Source: JAKEGK01 sp050116575 (GTDB taxonomy: Bacteria; Pseudomonadota; Gammaproteobacteria; SZUA-152). Taken from it: 29,816 bases of DNA. Positions 16,897 to 24,250 of this stretch are shown here, piece after piece. How positions within the stretch are numbered: the stretch's first letter is position 1; each line of letters opens with the position of its first letter. Under the pieces are notes generated by a model. It searched no databases. It was given only the letters and a program-made list of their open reading frames with translations, and was not told the DNA's origin. The translations under genes and the position numbers were made by a program. The stretch covers positions 1-29,816 of the forward strand of contig JASFOJ010000045.1 of NCBI GenBank assembly GCA_050116575.1, written 5' to 3'.

Positions 16897-17996
16897 ATTA
16901 ACAGCCCCAGCTTTTTCGCCCTGACAATCGTAATACGCGCCAACAATAATAGTATTACTGTCAAAGCCAGCACTTCCGTCCACAGCGCAAACGGCGATAC
17001 GCCCTTGAGAAAAATAAGTTTTGACAGGGAGACATAGTATCGCGCCGGCACAATGTAGGTGATATATTGCAGCACCGTGGGCATATTCTCGATGGCGAAC
17101 ACAAACCCGGACAACAAAAATGCCGGTAAAAATGTGCTGACCATGGACATTTGACTGGCCAGCATCTGGTTACCGGCAGCAATGGAAATTAGCGCACCCT
17201 GAAGCATAACAACCAGTAAAAACAGGCTCGACACCAGCACCAACTCGATGATCGAACCTCTCAGAGGTACATCGAACACAAAAACGGCGGCCAGCGCCGC
17301 CACTGCCAGATCCGCCATGCCGATAAAAAAATACGGCAACAGTTTTCCCACAAGAAACTCGCCCCGCGTTAACGCCGTGGTGCGCAACATAACGAGATTC
17401 CCCTGTTCCATTTCCTTGGCAATGGTCAGGGACGTCATCAGTGCGCCAATAACCGCCATGACAATGGCAATAACGCCGGGAACGATTGCGATGCGGCTTT
17501 CCCTCGATTCATTGAACCAGACACGATCGTCAAGTTGAACAGGCGGCTGTAAACCCCGCCGCAGCAAGTAGTCGTTGACCATGGCTTGCGCATAATTACG
17601 GATAAGGCGTGCCGTATTGGCGTCCACGCCGTCGGTAATCAGCTGTAGTTTGGCGCGGCCGGCCAATAAGTCTTTGGAAAAATGCGCCGGAATGACAATG
17701 GCGCCCCACACATCCCCGTATTGAATTGCATCTCGCAGTTGTTTGCGATTACTGAAATGCCGCGTCACTTTAAAAGCATGGCTGGCATCTATGTGCGAGG
17801 CGATTTCATTGGTTACCGCATCTCGGGTTTCCTGCAGCAGACCAATGGGGGCTTCGGTGATGTCAAGACGAATGGCATAGCCAAACAGGAACAACAACAT
17901 GGTGGGCATTAACAGTATCAGCGCCAGGCTGCGCGGATCGCGAAATAAATGCCACCACTCCTTTCGAGCCATCGCTCGGATATGCTGTATCTTCAT
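16893..17996 (-). CDS. ABC-2 type permease, YbhS-like (first permease of the exporter)
   Basis: This 367-residue inner-membrane protein has the same architecture as its neighbour: a cytoplasmic N-terminus (RKEWWHLFRDPRSLA), a first membrane segment (ALILLMPTMLLFLFGYAI), a periplasmic domain, and five C-terminal membrane segments with 'VPGVIAIVMAVIGALMTSLTIAKEM', 'TRGEFLVGKLLPYF' and 'LLSGFVFAIENMP'. The two permeases are related but clearly distinct, consistent with a heterodimer. ATG 17996 overlaps the stop of the preceding ATPase by four bases (ATGA), so translation is probably coupled. Substrate cannot be read from sequence; E. coli YbhFSR is associated with export of cephalosporins and other drugs and cations. 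Confidence 0.88.
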   Translation of the reverse strand: MKIQHIRAMARKEWWHLFRDPRSLALILLMPTMLLFLFGYAIRLDITEAPIGLLQETRDAVTNEIASHIDASHAFKVTRHFSNRKQLRDAIQYGDVWGAIVIPAHFSKDLLAGRAKLQLITDGVDANTARLIRNYAQAMVNDYLLRRGLQPPVQLDDRVWFNESRESRIAIVPGVIAIVMAVIGALMTSLTIAKEMEQGNLVMLRTTALTRGEFLVGKLLPYFFIGMADLAVAALAAVFVFDVPLRGSIIELVLVSSLFLLVVMLQGALISIAAGNQMLASQMSMVSTFLPAFLLSGFVFAIENMPTVLQYITYIVPARYYVSLSKLIFLKGVSPFALWTEVLALTVILLLLARITIVRAKKLGLLM

Positions 17997-18976
17997 GGGC
18001 CGCCACCACCGCTGACATTTTCCAGCCTGGCGATAAACACATCCTCCAGCTCCGGCTCGGCCACCTGCAACTGCGTTATCTCAACGCCGTTTTCCCGGGC
18101 CAAACGCTCGATGGATTGGATTACTTCGTTTTCATTCGAGCCTTTTTGAAGCCGGATACGCAGCTGACCGGCATGGGGGATCACTTCGATCACCGGCTGC
18201 AATTGTTTGACCAGCTGCGCGCATTGCTGACAGTCGGGGGCGCGAAGTTCCAATAACGGCGTGTCCAGGTGGGTATGCTGCAAATTTTGCGGTGTGTCTT
18301 CGGCGATTATTTTACCGGCATGCATCAGGGCGATGCGATCGCAAAACAGCGCTTCATCCATGTAGTGCGTGGTGACCAATATTCCAATACCGGTCTCGGC
18401 CAGATCATAAATCAATTCCCAGAAGTGTTGCCGTGCCGCCGGGTCAATACCGGAGGTGGGCTCATCCAGAAACAATACTTCCGGCTCATGTAATAAAGCG
18501 GCCGCAAACGCCAGACGGCGTTGATACCCCAGGGGCAGCTCACCGGCCAGGGTTTGTTTAAACGGCGCCAGGCTCAGATGATCCAGCGCCCATTGGATTC
18601 GTTCATTCTTGCGATGTCCATTCACGTTGTACAATCCGGCCTGCAAGCCAAGGTTTTCGATAACCTGCAGGTCACCATACAGCGCAAAGCGTTGCGAAAC
18701 GTATCCGATGCGGCTGCGGGCATGGCGGGCGTGACGAACCATATCCACCCCCGACACCGAGATGGTTCCCGCTGTTGGCGCAAGAAGACCACATAACATA
18801 CGTATGGCGGTTGTTTTACCCGCGCCATTGGCGCCCAGCAAACCGAAGACTTCACCGCGTTGTAATGTAATATCAATGTGATCGACAGCGGTAAAATCGC
18901 CAAACCGGCGAACCAGGCCTTGCGCATCGATCACGTGGTTGTTTGCAGGAGCGGGTGATGGCGCGGAAGCATTCAT
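17993..18976 (-). CDS. ABC exporter ATPase, equivalent to the C-terminal half of YbhF
   Basis: The product is a 327-residue cytoplasmic ATPase. Motifs: Walker A GANGAGKTT (48-56), Q-loop Gln95, signature LPLGYQ (147-152, replacing LSGGQ), Walker B VLFLDE (167-172) and switch His204 in TTHYMDEA. The unusual LPLG signature is, from memory, also typical of the second ATPase domain of YbhF. Residues after about 240 form a regulatory tail. The frame is open upstream into the previous gene, but the start was set at ATG 18976, only 4 bases after that gene's stop, which implies translational coupling since no good binding site is seen. It probably pairs with the preceding ATPase to make one asymmetric heterodimer. 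Confidence 0.88.
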   Translation of the reverse strand: MNASAPSPAPANNHVIDAQGLVRRFGDFTAVDHIDITLQRGEVFGLLGANGAGKTTAIRMLCGLLAPTAGTISVSGVDMVRHARHARSRIGYVSQRFALYGDLQVIENLGLQAGLYNVNGHRKNERIQWALDHLSLAPFKQTLAGELPLGYQRRLAFAAALLHEPEVLFLDEPTSGIDPAARQHFWELIYDLAETGIGILVTTHYMDEALFCDRIALMHAGKIIAEDTPQNLQHTHLDTPLLELRAPDCQQCAQLVKQLQPVIEVIPHAGQLRIRLQKGSNENEVIQSIERLARENGVEITQLQVAEPELEDVFIARLENVSGGGGP

Positions 18977-18980
18977 TGAG

Positions 18981-19901
18981 TTATTGCTGCTCTGCCAGCA
19001 CCATGTTGCGCAACGTGGCATCGTGCAACGACGCGGTCATGGATTCCACGCGCAGGTCGGCGGCAATGTCCTTTAACGATTGCTGAAAATCTTCCAATGC
19101 CCGGTTTTTCATCAGCCACACATTGAGGCGCAAGCCCATGGGGAAGGCCAGTTCCACGCCCGGCAGCTGCTTGATTTCGTTGCGATGGCCTCTCACGTCA
19201 TCGCCATGAACCGCGACCAAATAGCTTTCGTCCTGTTGCGCCAGTTCCACCGGTGTTCCCTGCCGCGTCAGGTTGCCGGCTTCCAGTAGACCCACGCGGT
19301 CACAACGTTCGGCTTCGTCCATGTTCGCCGTTGCATACAATATGGCGACACCTTCAGCCCTTACGTTGTCAATCAGCTGCCAGAATGCGCGCCGCGAAAG
19401 AGGATCAACGCCGGTGGTCGGCTCATCCAGAAACATGACCTTGGGATCGTGCACCAGGACACAGGCAAGGGCCAGTTTTTGCATCATGCCGCCCGACAGG
19501 TTGCCGCCGCGGCGGCTTTCGAATCCCCCGAGCCCCGTCCGTTTCAGCAAATCACGGATTTTGGCGCCGGACTGTTGTGCCGGCAAGCCATGTAAATCGG
19601 CAAAGAATTCCATATTCTCCTGTACCGACAGATCGGGATATAAGCCAAAGCCCTGTGGCATATACGCGATGTCGTCACGAAGGATGGGGTCTGTCGCATC
19701 CTTTCCCAGTACCTGGATATGACCTTCACCGGGCTGTAACTGGCCAACACCTAACTGCAGTAACGTACTTTTACCGGCGCCATCGGCGCCCACCAGGCCG
19801 AAAATTTCCCCGGCATAGACAGTCAGGTTAATGTCTTGCAGGACGGATTCTTTATGATAGGCAAAGCCAAGGGAAGTTGCATCGATAACTTTCTCAGTCA
19901 T
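18981..19901 (-). CDS. ABC exporter ATPase, equivalent to the N-terminal half of YbhF, lacking the switch His
   Basis: The product is a 306-residue cytoplasmic ATPase with Walker A GADGAGKST (38-46), Q-loop Gln83, signature LSGGM (135-139) and Walker B VMFLDE (155-160). The switch histidine normally found in 'TTHxMDEA' is replaced: the segment reads YATANMDEA, with Ala192 at the His position. The paired ATPase keeps its His but has a divergent signature, so the dimer should have one canonical and one degenerate site, a known design in asymmetric exporters. The gene overlaps the end of the adaptor gene by 8 bases. In E. coli both halves are one protein, YbhF; here they are separate intact genes 4 bases apart. 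Confidence 0.88.
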   Translation of the reverse strand: MTEKVIDATSLGFAYHKESVLQDINLTVYAGEIFGLVGADGAGKSTLLQLGVGQLQPGEGHIQVLGKDATDPILRDDIAYMPQGFGLYPDLSVQENMEFFADLHGLPAQQSGAKIRDLLKRTGLGGFESRRGGNLSGGMMQKLALACVLVHDPKVMFLDEPTTGVDPLSRRAFWQLIDNVRAEGVAILYATANMDEAERCDRVGLLEAGNLTRQGTPVELAQQDESYLVAVHGDDVRGHRNEIKQLPGVELAFPMGLRLNVWLMKNRALEDFQQSLKDIAADLRVESMTASLHDATLRNMVLAEQQ

Positions 19902-20928
19902 GGCTCGTGGTTTCCAGGATTATGTCGGCCGGCATGCCGACCTTAAAAACACCCTGTGGATTGTCCACTTCGACTTTTATGCGGTAGACCAGGTCAACCC
20001 GCAGTTCGCGGGTTTCCACGGTTTTGGGGGTAAATTCTGCGACCGGGGAAATAAAGGTTAGCTTTCCGGAAAAAGTTTTGTCGGGCGCGCTGTCAATCTT
20101 GACCCGGGCCGGTTGACCAACACGCACCTTGCCCAGTTGCGTTTCGTTGATATAGGCGCGGACCCATGGTTTAGAGGTTTGCGCGATGCGCACCACGGGT
20201 TGGCCCGGTGATACGACTTCACCGGCCTCCCGCAAGCGGACGGTGATCATACCGGTCACGGGGCTGACCAGTTTGGAATATTTCAGTTGCTGCCGCGATA
20301 TTTCACTGGCATCACTACTGGCAAAATATTGCTGTTCGGCCCGGTCTATATCTTCGTGGCGGGGACCTTCGTTGAGCAAATTCAGTTTTTGTTTGGCCTG
20401 CTCCACACCGGCCAGGGCTACTTCATATTGAAGTTGCACCTGCTCAAGTTGTGACTCCGATGCCAGCTTCTTTGGCACCAAAAAACTCACTCGTTTGACT
20501 TCCGATTTGGCGTAATTTAATTGTGACCTTGCTTTCTGTAAGTCAGCTTCCGCGACTCGTAATTCCTGCACACGGGTACCGGCTTTCAGCGCATCGAGAC
20601 TGGCCTTGGCCGCGTTGGCTTGCGCGGTGGTTTGTTGCAATGCCAGTTCAAGGTCTTTTGGATCAAGGGCGGCGACAACATCATCCTGCTTTACCCAGCT
20701 ACCTTCATCGGCATCAAGCTTGGCGATACGGCCACCCACCTGAAAGGAAAGATCAACTTCCCGCGCTTCCACCGTTCCGGAAAGCAGGATCTCATTAGCA
20801 TCCGTATTGCTATTTGCCCCACAACCAGCTATCAAAAATACGGGGAAGATCAAGACAGCAACAGGTGACAGATAACGGGAGAATTTTTTGTTATAAACCA
20901 GTCTGCGGACTCTGGACGTTGTGAGCAT
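19894..20928 (-). CDS. Periplasmic adaptor (membrane fusion) lipoprotein, YbhG/HlyD family
   Basis: The product has 344 residues. The N-terminus has a basic stretch and a lipobox FLIAGC with Cys36 as the lipidation site. The mature part has the HlyD-family order: half lipoyl domain (about 50-78), a long coiled coil (about 82-195, 'TTAQANAAKASLDALKAGTRVQ' and its partner), second lipoyl half (SPVTGMITVRLREAGEVVSPGQ), then a beta-barrel domain (PWVRAYINETQLGKVRVGQ). The coiled-coil hairpin is expected to reach an outer-membrane TolC-type channel, which is not encoded nearby. It is the first gene of the five-gene operon. YbhG itself is usually reported with a cleaved or uncleaved signal peptide rather than a lipobox, so the lipid anchor is a small difference. 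Start ATG 20928 has GAAGG 4-5 bases upstream. Confidence 0.87.
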   Translation of the reverse strand: MLTTSRVRRLVYNKKFSRYLSPVAVLIFPVFLIAGCGANSNTDANEILLSGTVEAREVDLSFQVGGRIAKLDADEGSWVKQDDVVAALDPKDLELALQQTTAQANAAKASLDALKAGTRVQELRVAEADLQKARSQLNYAKSEVKRVSFLVPKKLASESQLEQVQLQYEVALAGVEQAKQKLNLLNEGPRHEDIDRAEQQYFASSDASEISRQQLKYSKLVSPVTGMITVRLREAGEVVSPGQPVVRIAQTSKPWVRAYINETQLGKVRVGQPARVKIDSAPDKTFSGKLTFISPVAEFTPKTVETRELRVDLVYRIKVEVDNPQGVFKVGMPADIILETTSHD

Positions 20929-20968
20929 GAAACCTTCAACCCTCTACGGTATCTCGTTGGTTTGTCAA

Positions 20969-21020
20969 TATATTCACAATATACAGAACAGAGACTAAAG
21001 ACCTCTTTGTCTTAAATCAA
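20969..21020 (-). promoter_or_regulatory. Exporter operon promoter with palindromic operator and FNR-like box
   Basis: TATATT-CAC-AATATA (20969-20983) is a perfect palindrome with 3 central bases, 41 bp before the adaptor start. Its TATATT, read on the minus strand (20983-20978), can serve as the -10. Upstream on that strand, TTGAT-TTAA-GACAA (21020-21007) is an 8 of 10 match to the FNR box, 23 bases from the -10. A TetR-type repressor site overlapping the -10 is plausible, since the E. coli ybh genes are controlled by the TetR-type CecR. No regulator gene is in the window. Confidence 0.4.
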
Positions 21021-21159
21021 GTGGAAGATGGAAAGGATGGGAGAAGTACGTTATGAATGAAACAACGAATGTAATAGTGGCCACTAACAGCACAATGGCC
21101 ACGTATTTTTAGCACACTTCGTACACCATATGTCCCGATTGATAAAACGCAATAGCAAT

Positions 21160-21192
21160 AAAAAAGCTGCTCCCGGCTAAGCCGGGAGCAGC
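21160..21192 (-). terminator. Strong intrinsic terminator of the M4 protease gene
   Basis: GCTGCTCCCGGC (21166-21177) and GCCGGGAGCAGC (21181-21192) form a perfect 12-bp GC-rich stem with loop TAA. On the minus strand it is followed by six T (21165-21160), 43 bp past the protease stop codon. Confidence 0.92.
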
Positions 21193-21234
21193 GATAATCA
21201 ATACAAACGACTATTTAAAATCGTATATTGAATG

Positions 21235-23697
21235 TTAAAACCGCCTGTAAACACCAACACTACCACGGCTGGCCGGGAAACGGGTGGCCGTGCGGGTTGC
21301 CGGTACCTTAACCCTTGCCACTGGTACACGCTTTGGTGTGGTGATAACGGGCGCCGATGGTGGTGTTACCGGTTTTGGTGTTAATACGGGGGCGGTAACA
21401 GGCCCTGATCCATTAACAGGAAAGGGACCGGGAACCGGGAACGGTCCAGGTACGGGAAACGGACCGGGAACCGGGAATGGTCCGGGAACGGGCCCGGGTA
21501 CGGGAAATGGACCGGGAACCGGGAATGGTCCGGGAACGGGCCCGGGTACGGGAAATGGACCGGGAACCGGGAATGGTCCGGGAACGGGCCCGGGTACGGG
21601 AAATGGACCGGGAACCGGAAATGGACCGGGCACCGGGCCAGGTCCGGGCACGGGACCGGGCGCAGGCGCGGGAAATGGTCCAGGCGCAGGTGGTGGTGCC
21701 GGTGGCTGCGGACCGGGTGCCGGTGGCTGCGGACTCGGTGTGGGCGTCGGATTCGGCTGCGGTTGGCTGCCGTTACAATTTGAGGCTCCGGACGCCGGTA
21801 TGCCGACCTGATCCATGGATGCCTGCACAGCCAACCATTCATCGGAACATTTTCCGTAGCGTGTTTCCGCGGCTTCGGCTAACAAACGGCGCGCATCAGT
21901 AAACGCCGTTTTCGTGTTGGATATGGTGCGAAACAGCGTGGTATTGGCGTCATAGTATAGTTGTAACGCCTTTTCCATGCCGATGCCGTTAACCGGATTA
22001 CCGGTGGAATTAACGCGGGGATGGGTACCGCCCTGGCTAAGCAGATAGAACGCCAGATTGATAATACCCGAATTAATATGAACACCGCCCTGATCCTGAT
22101 TCAAACCTCCTTGAAACCGGTCAGGATAATAATCCTTGCTTTTGCCATCCTGGGTGGGATTACCCATATAACGCTGCATATTTTGGGAACAGACATCGCA
22201 AAGTACCCACGTCGCCTGATCGGGGCTAATACCATTGACCGGGTTGCCGTTGGCAGTACCACCGGACCTTGACCATGCCTCGACACCGGCGCCGAAGATA
22301 TCGGACAGCGCTTCGTTGAGCGCGCCCGCTTCGTATTCGTATTTCAGGTCACTGGTATAATGCGTCACCCCGTGAGTCAACTCATGGGCCACCGCGTCCA
22401 TGGCCTGTGAAAGACCGCCGGAGGCGTCACCGTTTCCAAACACCAATTGATCATAGGGCTCGGGAACATAAAACGCATTCATGCCGCTGCAACCGGCGCC
22501 GAATTGATCCGTTGCAAACCGGGCATGCACGGTGGAACGGATACGAATCCCCTTATTGTCATAGGATTCGCGCCCGTACATATATTTATAAAACCAGTAA
22601 GCTTTACCCGTGGCATCATATGCACCCTGCTCCTGGGCGTCGGCACTTGAAGAACCACTCTCACCAAAACTGAACGTGCCCGGTAACACCGCACTGATAT
22701 TCTGTCCATTGGATTGCAGGCAAGGCTTGCCCGTAGCGTTGTAGACCTCCCGCTTCAGCGCAGTAAATACCTGTTGATAAGCTTTCAGCACCAGGCCCTG
22801 ATGCGCATCAACCAACACTTCTTCAAAGTGAAAAGTTGAGTCCACCGCATGATATTCAACATTGGCGCTGAACACTAAATGCGGTTCGTTGGTATCCTGA
22901 TCAACATATACCTGTAGTTTTGGATCACCGTGAATAATCGGATTTCCCGCCGGTGGAGCATCCAGTTTATATAGTGCCTCGTTAACCGCGTCTTTACCTG
23001 CTAGACTTGGCGTGACGTCAATATCAATACTGGAGGTAAAATTACCCGTAACCATTTTCAGGTGTTGCTGGTCATTGACCCGCGCCACGAGTTGTTTGCC
23101 GTAAACCGGAATACCGTTGTATACCTGTTGAAACGTATAAAACGTATTACCCAGATCATCCTGTTTGACGTCCGTTGACACCACGTCATCGTTTCTACCC
23201 AGCTTAAAATATTGCTTGCCGCCGTTTACGATAAAATCCCTTACCGCCTCTTCGTCCCGGGTAATCACGGGAGGGTTATCGGGTACCTTGACCAGAAAGT
23301 TTTCACCTGGCTTGTTCTGGCCGTAAACGTCGAACGCCGCCTGCGCTACCTGGTAGTTGGTTGCGGAATAGTTCGTCGTGGGCTGGTTTGTATACGCAAC
23401 CTGGGCGTAGCCTTGCCCGCTATTCCTGTCGTTGTGATACTGCGCGAAACCGCCACCAGCACCGGGCAAACTCGCCTGTTGATAGCCACGGCTTTGGTTG
23501 ACTTGAGCAACACCAGACTGGCCGCCAGACAAATGATTGCCGGCACCTGTACCCGGTGCGTTGCGCTGGTTAAAAAACTCGGCGCGATAGTCGTTGACTG
23601 TGGACTGACTGCCGTAGCCACCGTCTGTCCGGTAGAAATTACCGCCGAGAATCCCTACTGCAATGAGAACAATGATTCCTATTCGAAAATTAAACAT
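21235..23697 (-). CDS. Thermolysin-like M4 metalloprotease with Pro-rich repeat tail
   Basis: The 820-residue secreted precursor starts with a hydrophobic leader (residues 3-19). A Gly/Asn/Gln-rich low-complexity stretch (about 20-125) leads into FTP and PepSY-type inhibitory propeptide domains (about 145-310). The M4 catalytic domain carries HELTH (438-442; zinc ligands His438 and His442, catalytic Glu439), GALNEALSD (458-466; third ligand Glu462) and GGVHINSGIIN with the transition-state His540. The M4 C-terminal domain ends near 635. The tail (645-760) is almost pure Pro/Gly/Phe/Val with a repeated PFPVPG unit, then a basic Arg/Lys/Thr-rich end. The leader lacks a clear AxA cleavage site, so membrane anchoring is possible. 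Start ATG 23697 is preceded by GAGGTG; an open frame upstream to 23745 is rejected for lack of a binding site. Confidence 0.9.
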   Translation of the reverse strand: MFNFRIGIIVLIAVGILGGNFYRTDGGYGSQSTVNDYRAEFFNQRNAPGTGAGNHLSGGQSGVAQVNQSRGYQQASLPGAGGGFAQYHNDRNSGQGYAQVAYTNQPTTNYSATNYQVAQAAFDVYGQNKPGENFLVKVPDNPPVITRDEEAVRDFIVNGGKQYFKLGRNDDVVSTDVKQDDLGNTFYTFQQVYNGIPVYGKQLVARVNDQQHLKMVTGNFTSSIDIDVTPSLAGKDAVNEALYKLDAPPAGNPIIHGDPKLQVYVDQDTNEPHLVFSANVEYHAVDSTFHFEEVLVDAHQGLVLKAYQQVFTALKREVYNATGKPCLQSNGQNISAVLPGTFSFGESGSSSADAQEQGAYDATGKAYWFYKYMYGRESYDNKGIRIRSTVHARFATDQFGAGCSGMNAFYVPEPYDQLVFGNGDASGGLSQAMDAVAHELTHGVTHYTSDLKYEYEAGALNEALSDIFGAGVEAWSRSGGTANGNPVNGISPDQATWVLCDVCSQNMQRYMGNPTQDGKSKDYYPDRFQGGLNQDQGGVHINSGIINLAFYLLSQGGTHPRVNSTGNPVNGIGMEKALQLYYDANTTLFRTISNTKTAFTDARRLLAEAAETRYGKCSDEWLAVQASMDQVGIPASGASNCNGSQPQPNPTPTPSPQPPAPGPQPPAPPPAPGPFPAPAPGPVPGPGPVPGPFPVPGPFPVPGPVPGPFPVPGPFPVPGPVPGPFPVPGPFPVPGPVPGPFPVPGPFPVPGPFPVPGPFPVNGSGPVTAPVLTPKPVTPPSAPVITTPKRVPVARVKVPATRTATRFPASRGSVGVYRRF
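21481..21624 (-). repeat. 48-bp tandem repeat in the protease tail, three copies
   Basis: Units at 21481, 21529 and 21577 are each 48 bp; the first two are identical and the third differs at one base. Each encodes a 16-residue PFPVPGPFPVPGPVPG block. Shorter 12- and 18-bp sub-repeats flank the array on both sides (about 21425-21660). Such arrays can gain or lose copies in frame. Confidence 0.9.
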
Positions 23698-23703
23698 AAT
23701 AGA

Positions 23704-23722
23704 CCACCTCTTTCTTGAGGTC
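23704..23722 (-). promoter_or_regulatory. Hairpin covering the protease ribosome binding site
   Basis: On the minus strand ACCTC (23721-23717) pairs with GAGGT (23710-23706) across loop AAGAAA. The second arm is the Shine-Dalgarno sequence of the M4 gene, 8-9 bases before ATG 23697. A five-pair stem is modest, but it directly masks the binding site, so translation could be controlled here by an RNA-binding protein, a small RNA or temperature. Confidence 0.4.
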
Positions 23723-24044
23723 CGCCACCACAAAGGCTGACGCAACCTGCAAAAAATTAAGACACGACCTCTCTGCTGCGCAGCCCAAGGGCCTGCACAT
23801 CGTTACTGCAACAAGGTCAACTTATTTGAAAATAATTAGTTATAAAGGTGGGCCGAAACAGTAGTTATAGGTCGCAACACTGTAGCAGCTCTTGTTGGAA
23901 GGATTATACGTTTCACTGTAAGGTATCTTATTTTTCACTGTTTTCTCCCATGTCGTTGCATGATTTTACGATTGTGTTTTTTGCTTCTTTATAAGTTATA
24001 CAATATATCTATAAGTTCTCATCACCTCCCGGAAAATAGGACAC
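23723..24044 (-). other. Long leader/promoter region of the protease gene
   Basis: About 320 bp without a gene. It contains the palindrome GCTGCGCAGC (23775-23784) and a direct repeat TATAAGTT at 23990-23997 and 24010-24017, exactly 20 bp (two helical turns) apart, which suggests paired activator or repressor sites. The protease promoter should lie here, but no convincing -35/-10 pair was found. Confidence 0.4.
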
Positions 24045-24074
24045 AAAAAAACCCTTGAGCAAGCTCAAGGGTTT
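24045..24074 (-). terminator. Strong orphan intrinsic terminator
   Basis: AAACCCTTGAGC (24049-24060) and GCTCAAGGGTTT (24063-24074) form a near-perfect stem. On the minus strand it runs into seven T (24051-24045). No coding gene ends near it: the closest minus-strand stop upstream is at 24874, 800 bp away. It therefore either ends an RNA gene or caps read-through before the protease promoter. Confidence 0.85.
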
Positions 24075-24250
24075 CAAATTAAAAATTCTTATGGTGGCAA
24101 TACCGACGGAACAAAACTTCAGAAAAACCACCTGAATGGTGGATAGTGCAAAATACATCACTGCTACTACTCCCTGCAAAACTAAAATTCCCTACACAAA
24201 CTAAAACGACTTGACTGACGCTATCTACCTAAAACTACCTAAGCAATCGT
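24045..24250 (-). ncRNA. Candidate small RNA ending at the orphan terminator
   Basis: The stretch has no open frame of note but ends in a textbook terminator. It contains a further hairpin, CCACC (24142-24138 on the minus strand) / GGTGG (24132-24128), followed by TTTTTC, about 50 bases before the terminator. A possible promoter lies upstream on the minus strand (TTGCGT near 24277, TACAAC about 16 bases on, near 24255). It would give a transcript of about 200 nt. The 5' end is a guess. No known RNA family was recognised. Confidence 0.3.

Noticed and set aside
18976..18983. YbhF broken by a frameshift
   Set aside because: Each half has its own start and stop and a complete ATPase domain, with a 4-base gap typical of coupled genes, so it is a genuine two-gene arrangement.
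21053..21112. 19-residue plus-strand leader-type peptide (ATG 21053 with GGGAG upstream)
   Set aside because: It has a plausible binding site and an inner inverted repeat (GTGGCCA 21077-21083 / TGGCCAC 21096-21102), but no plus-strand gene follows and nothing supports expression.
21481..21624. CRISPR-like array
   Set aside because: The 48-bp units are contiguous with no spacers and lie in a coding frame. The 8-bp array at 26743 likewise has no spacers.
21284..21811. Plus-strand GTGNGPG-repeat frame opposite the protease tail
   Set aside because: It is the antisense image of the Pro-rich 48-bp repeats; the minus-strand frame has M4 motifs, a binding site and a terminator.
23723..23880. c-di-GMP (GEMM-type) riboswitch in the protease leader
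   Set aside because: Fragments such as GCAGGTTGCGTCAGCC looked suggestive, but the conserved GEMM core and its tetraloop-receptor arrangement could not be matched.
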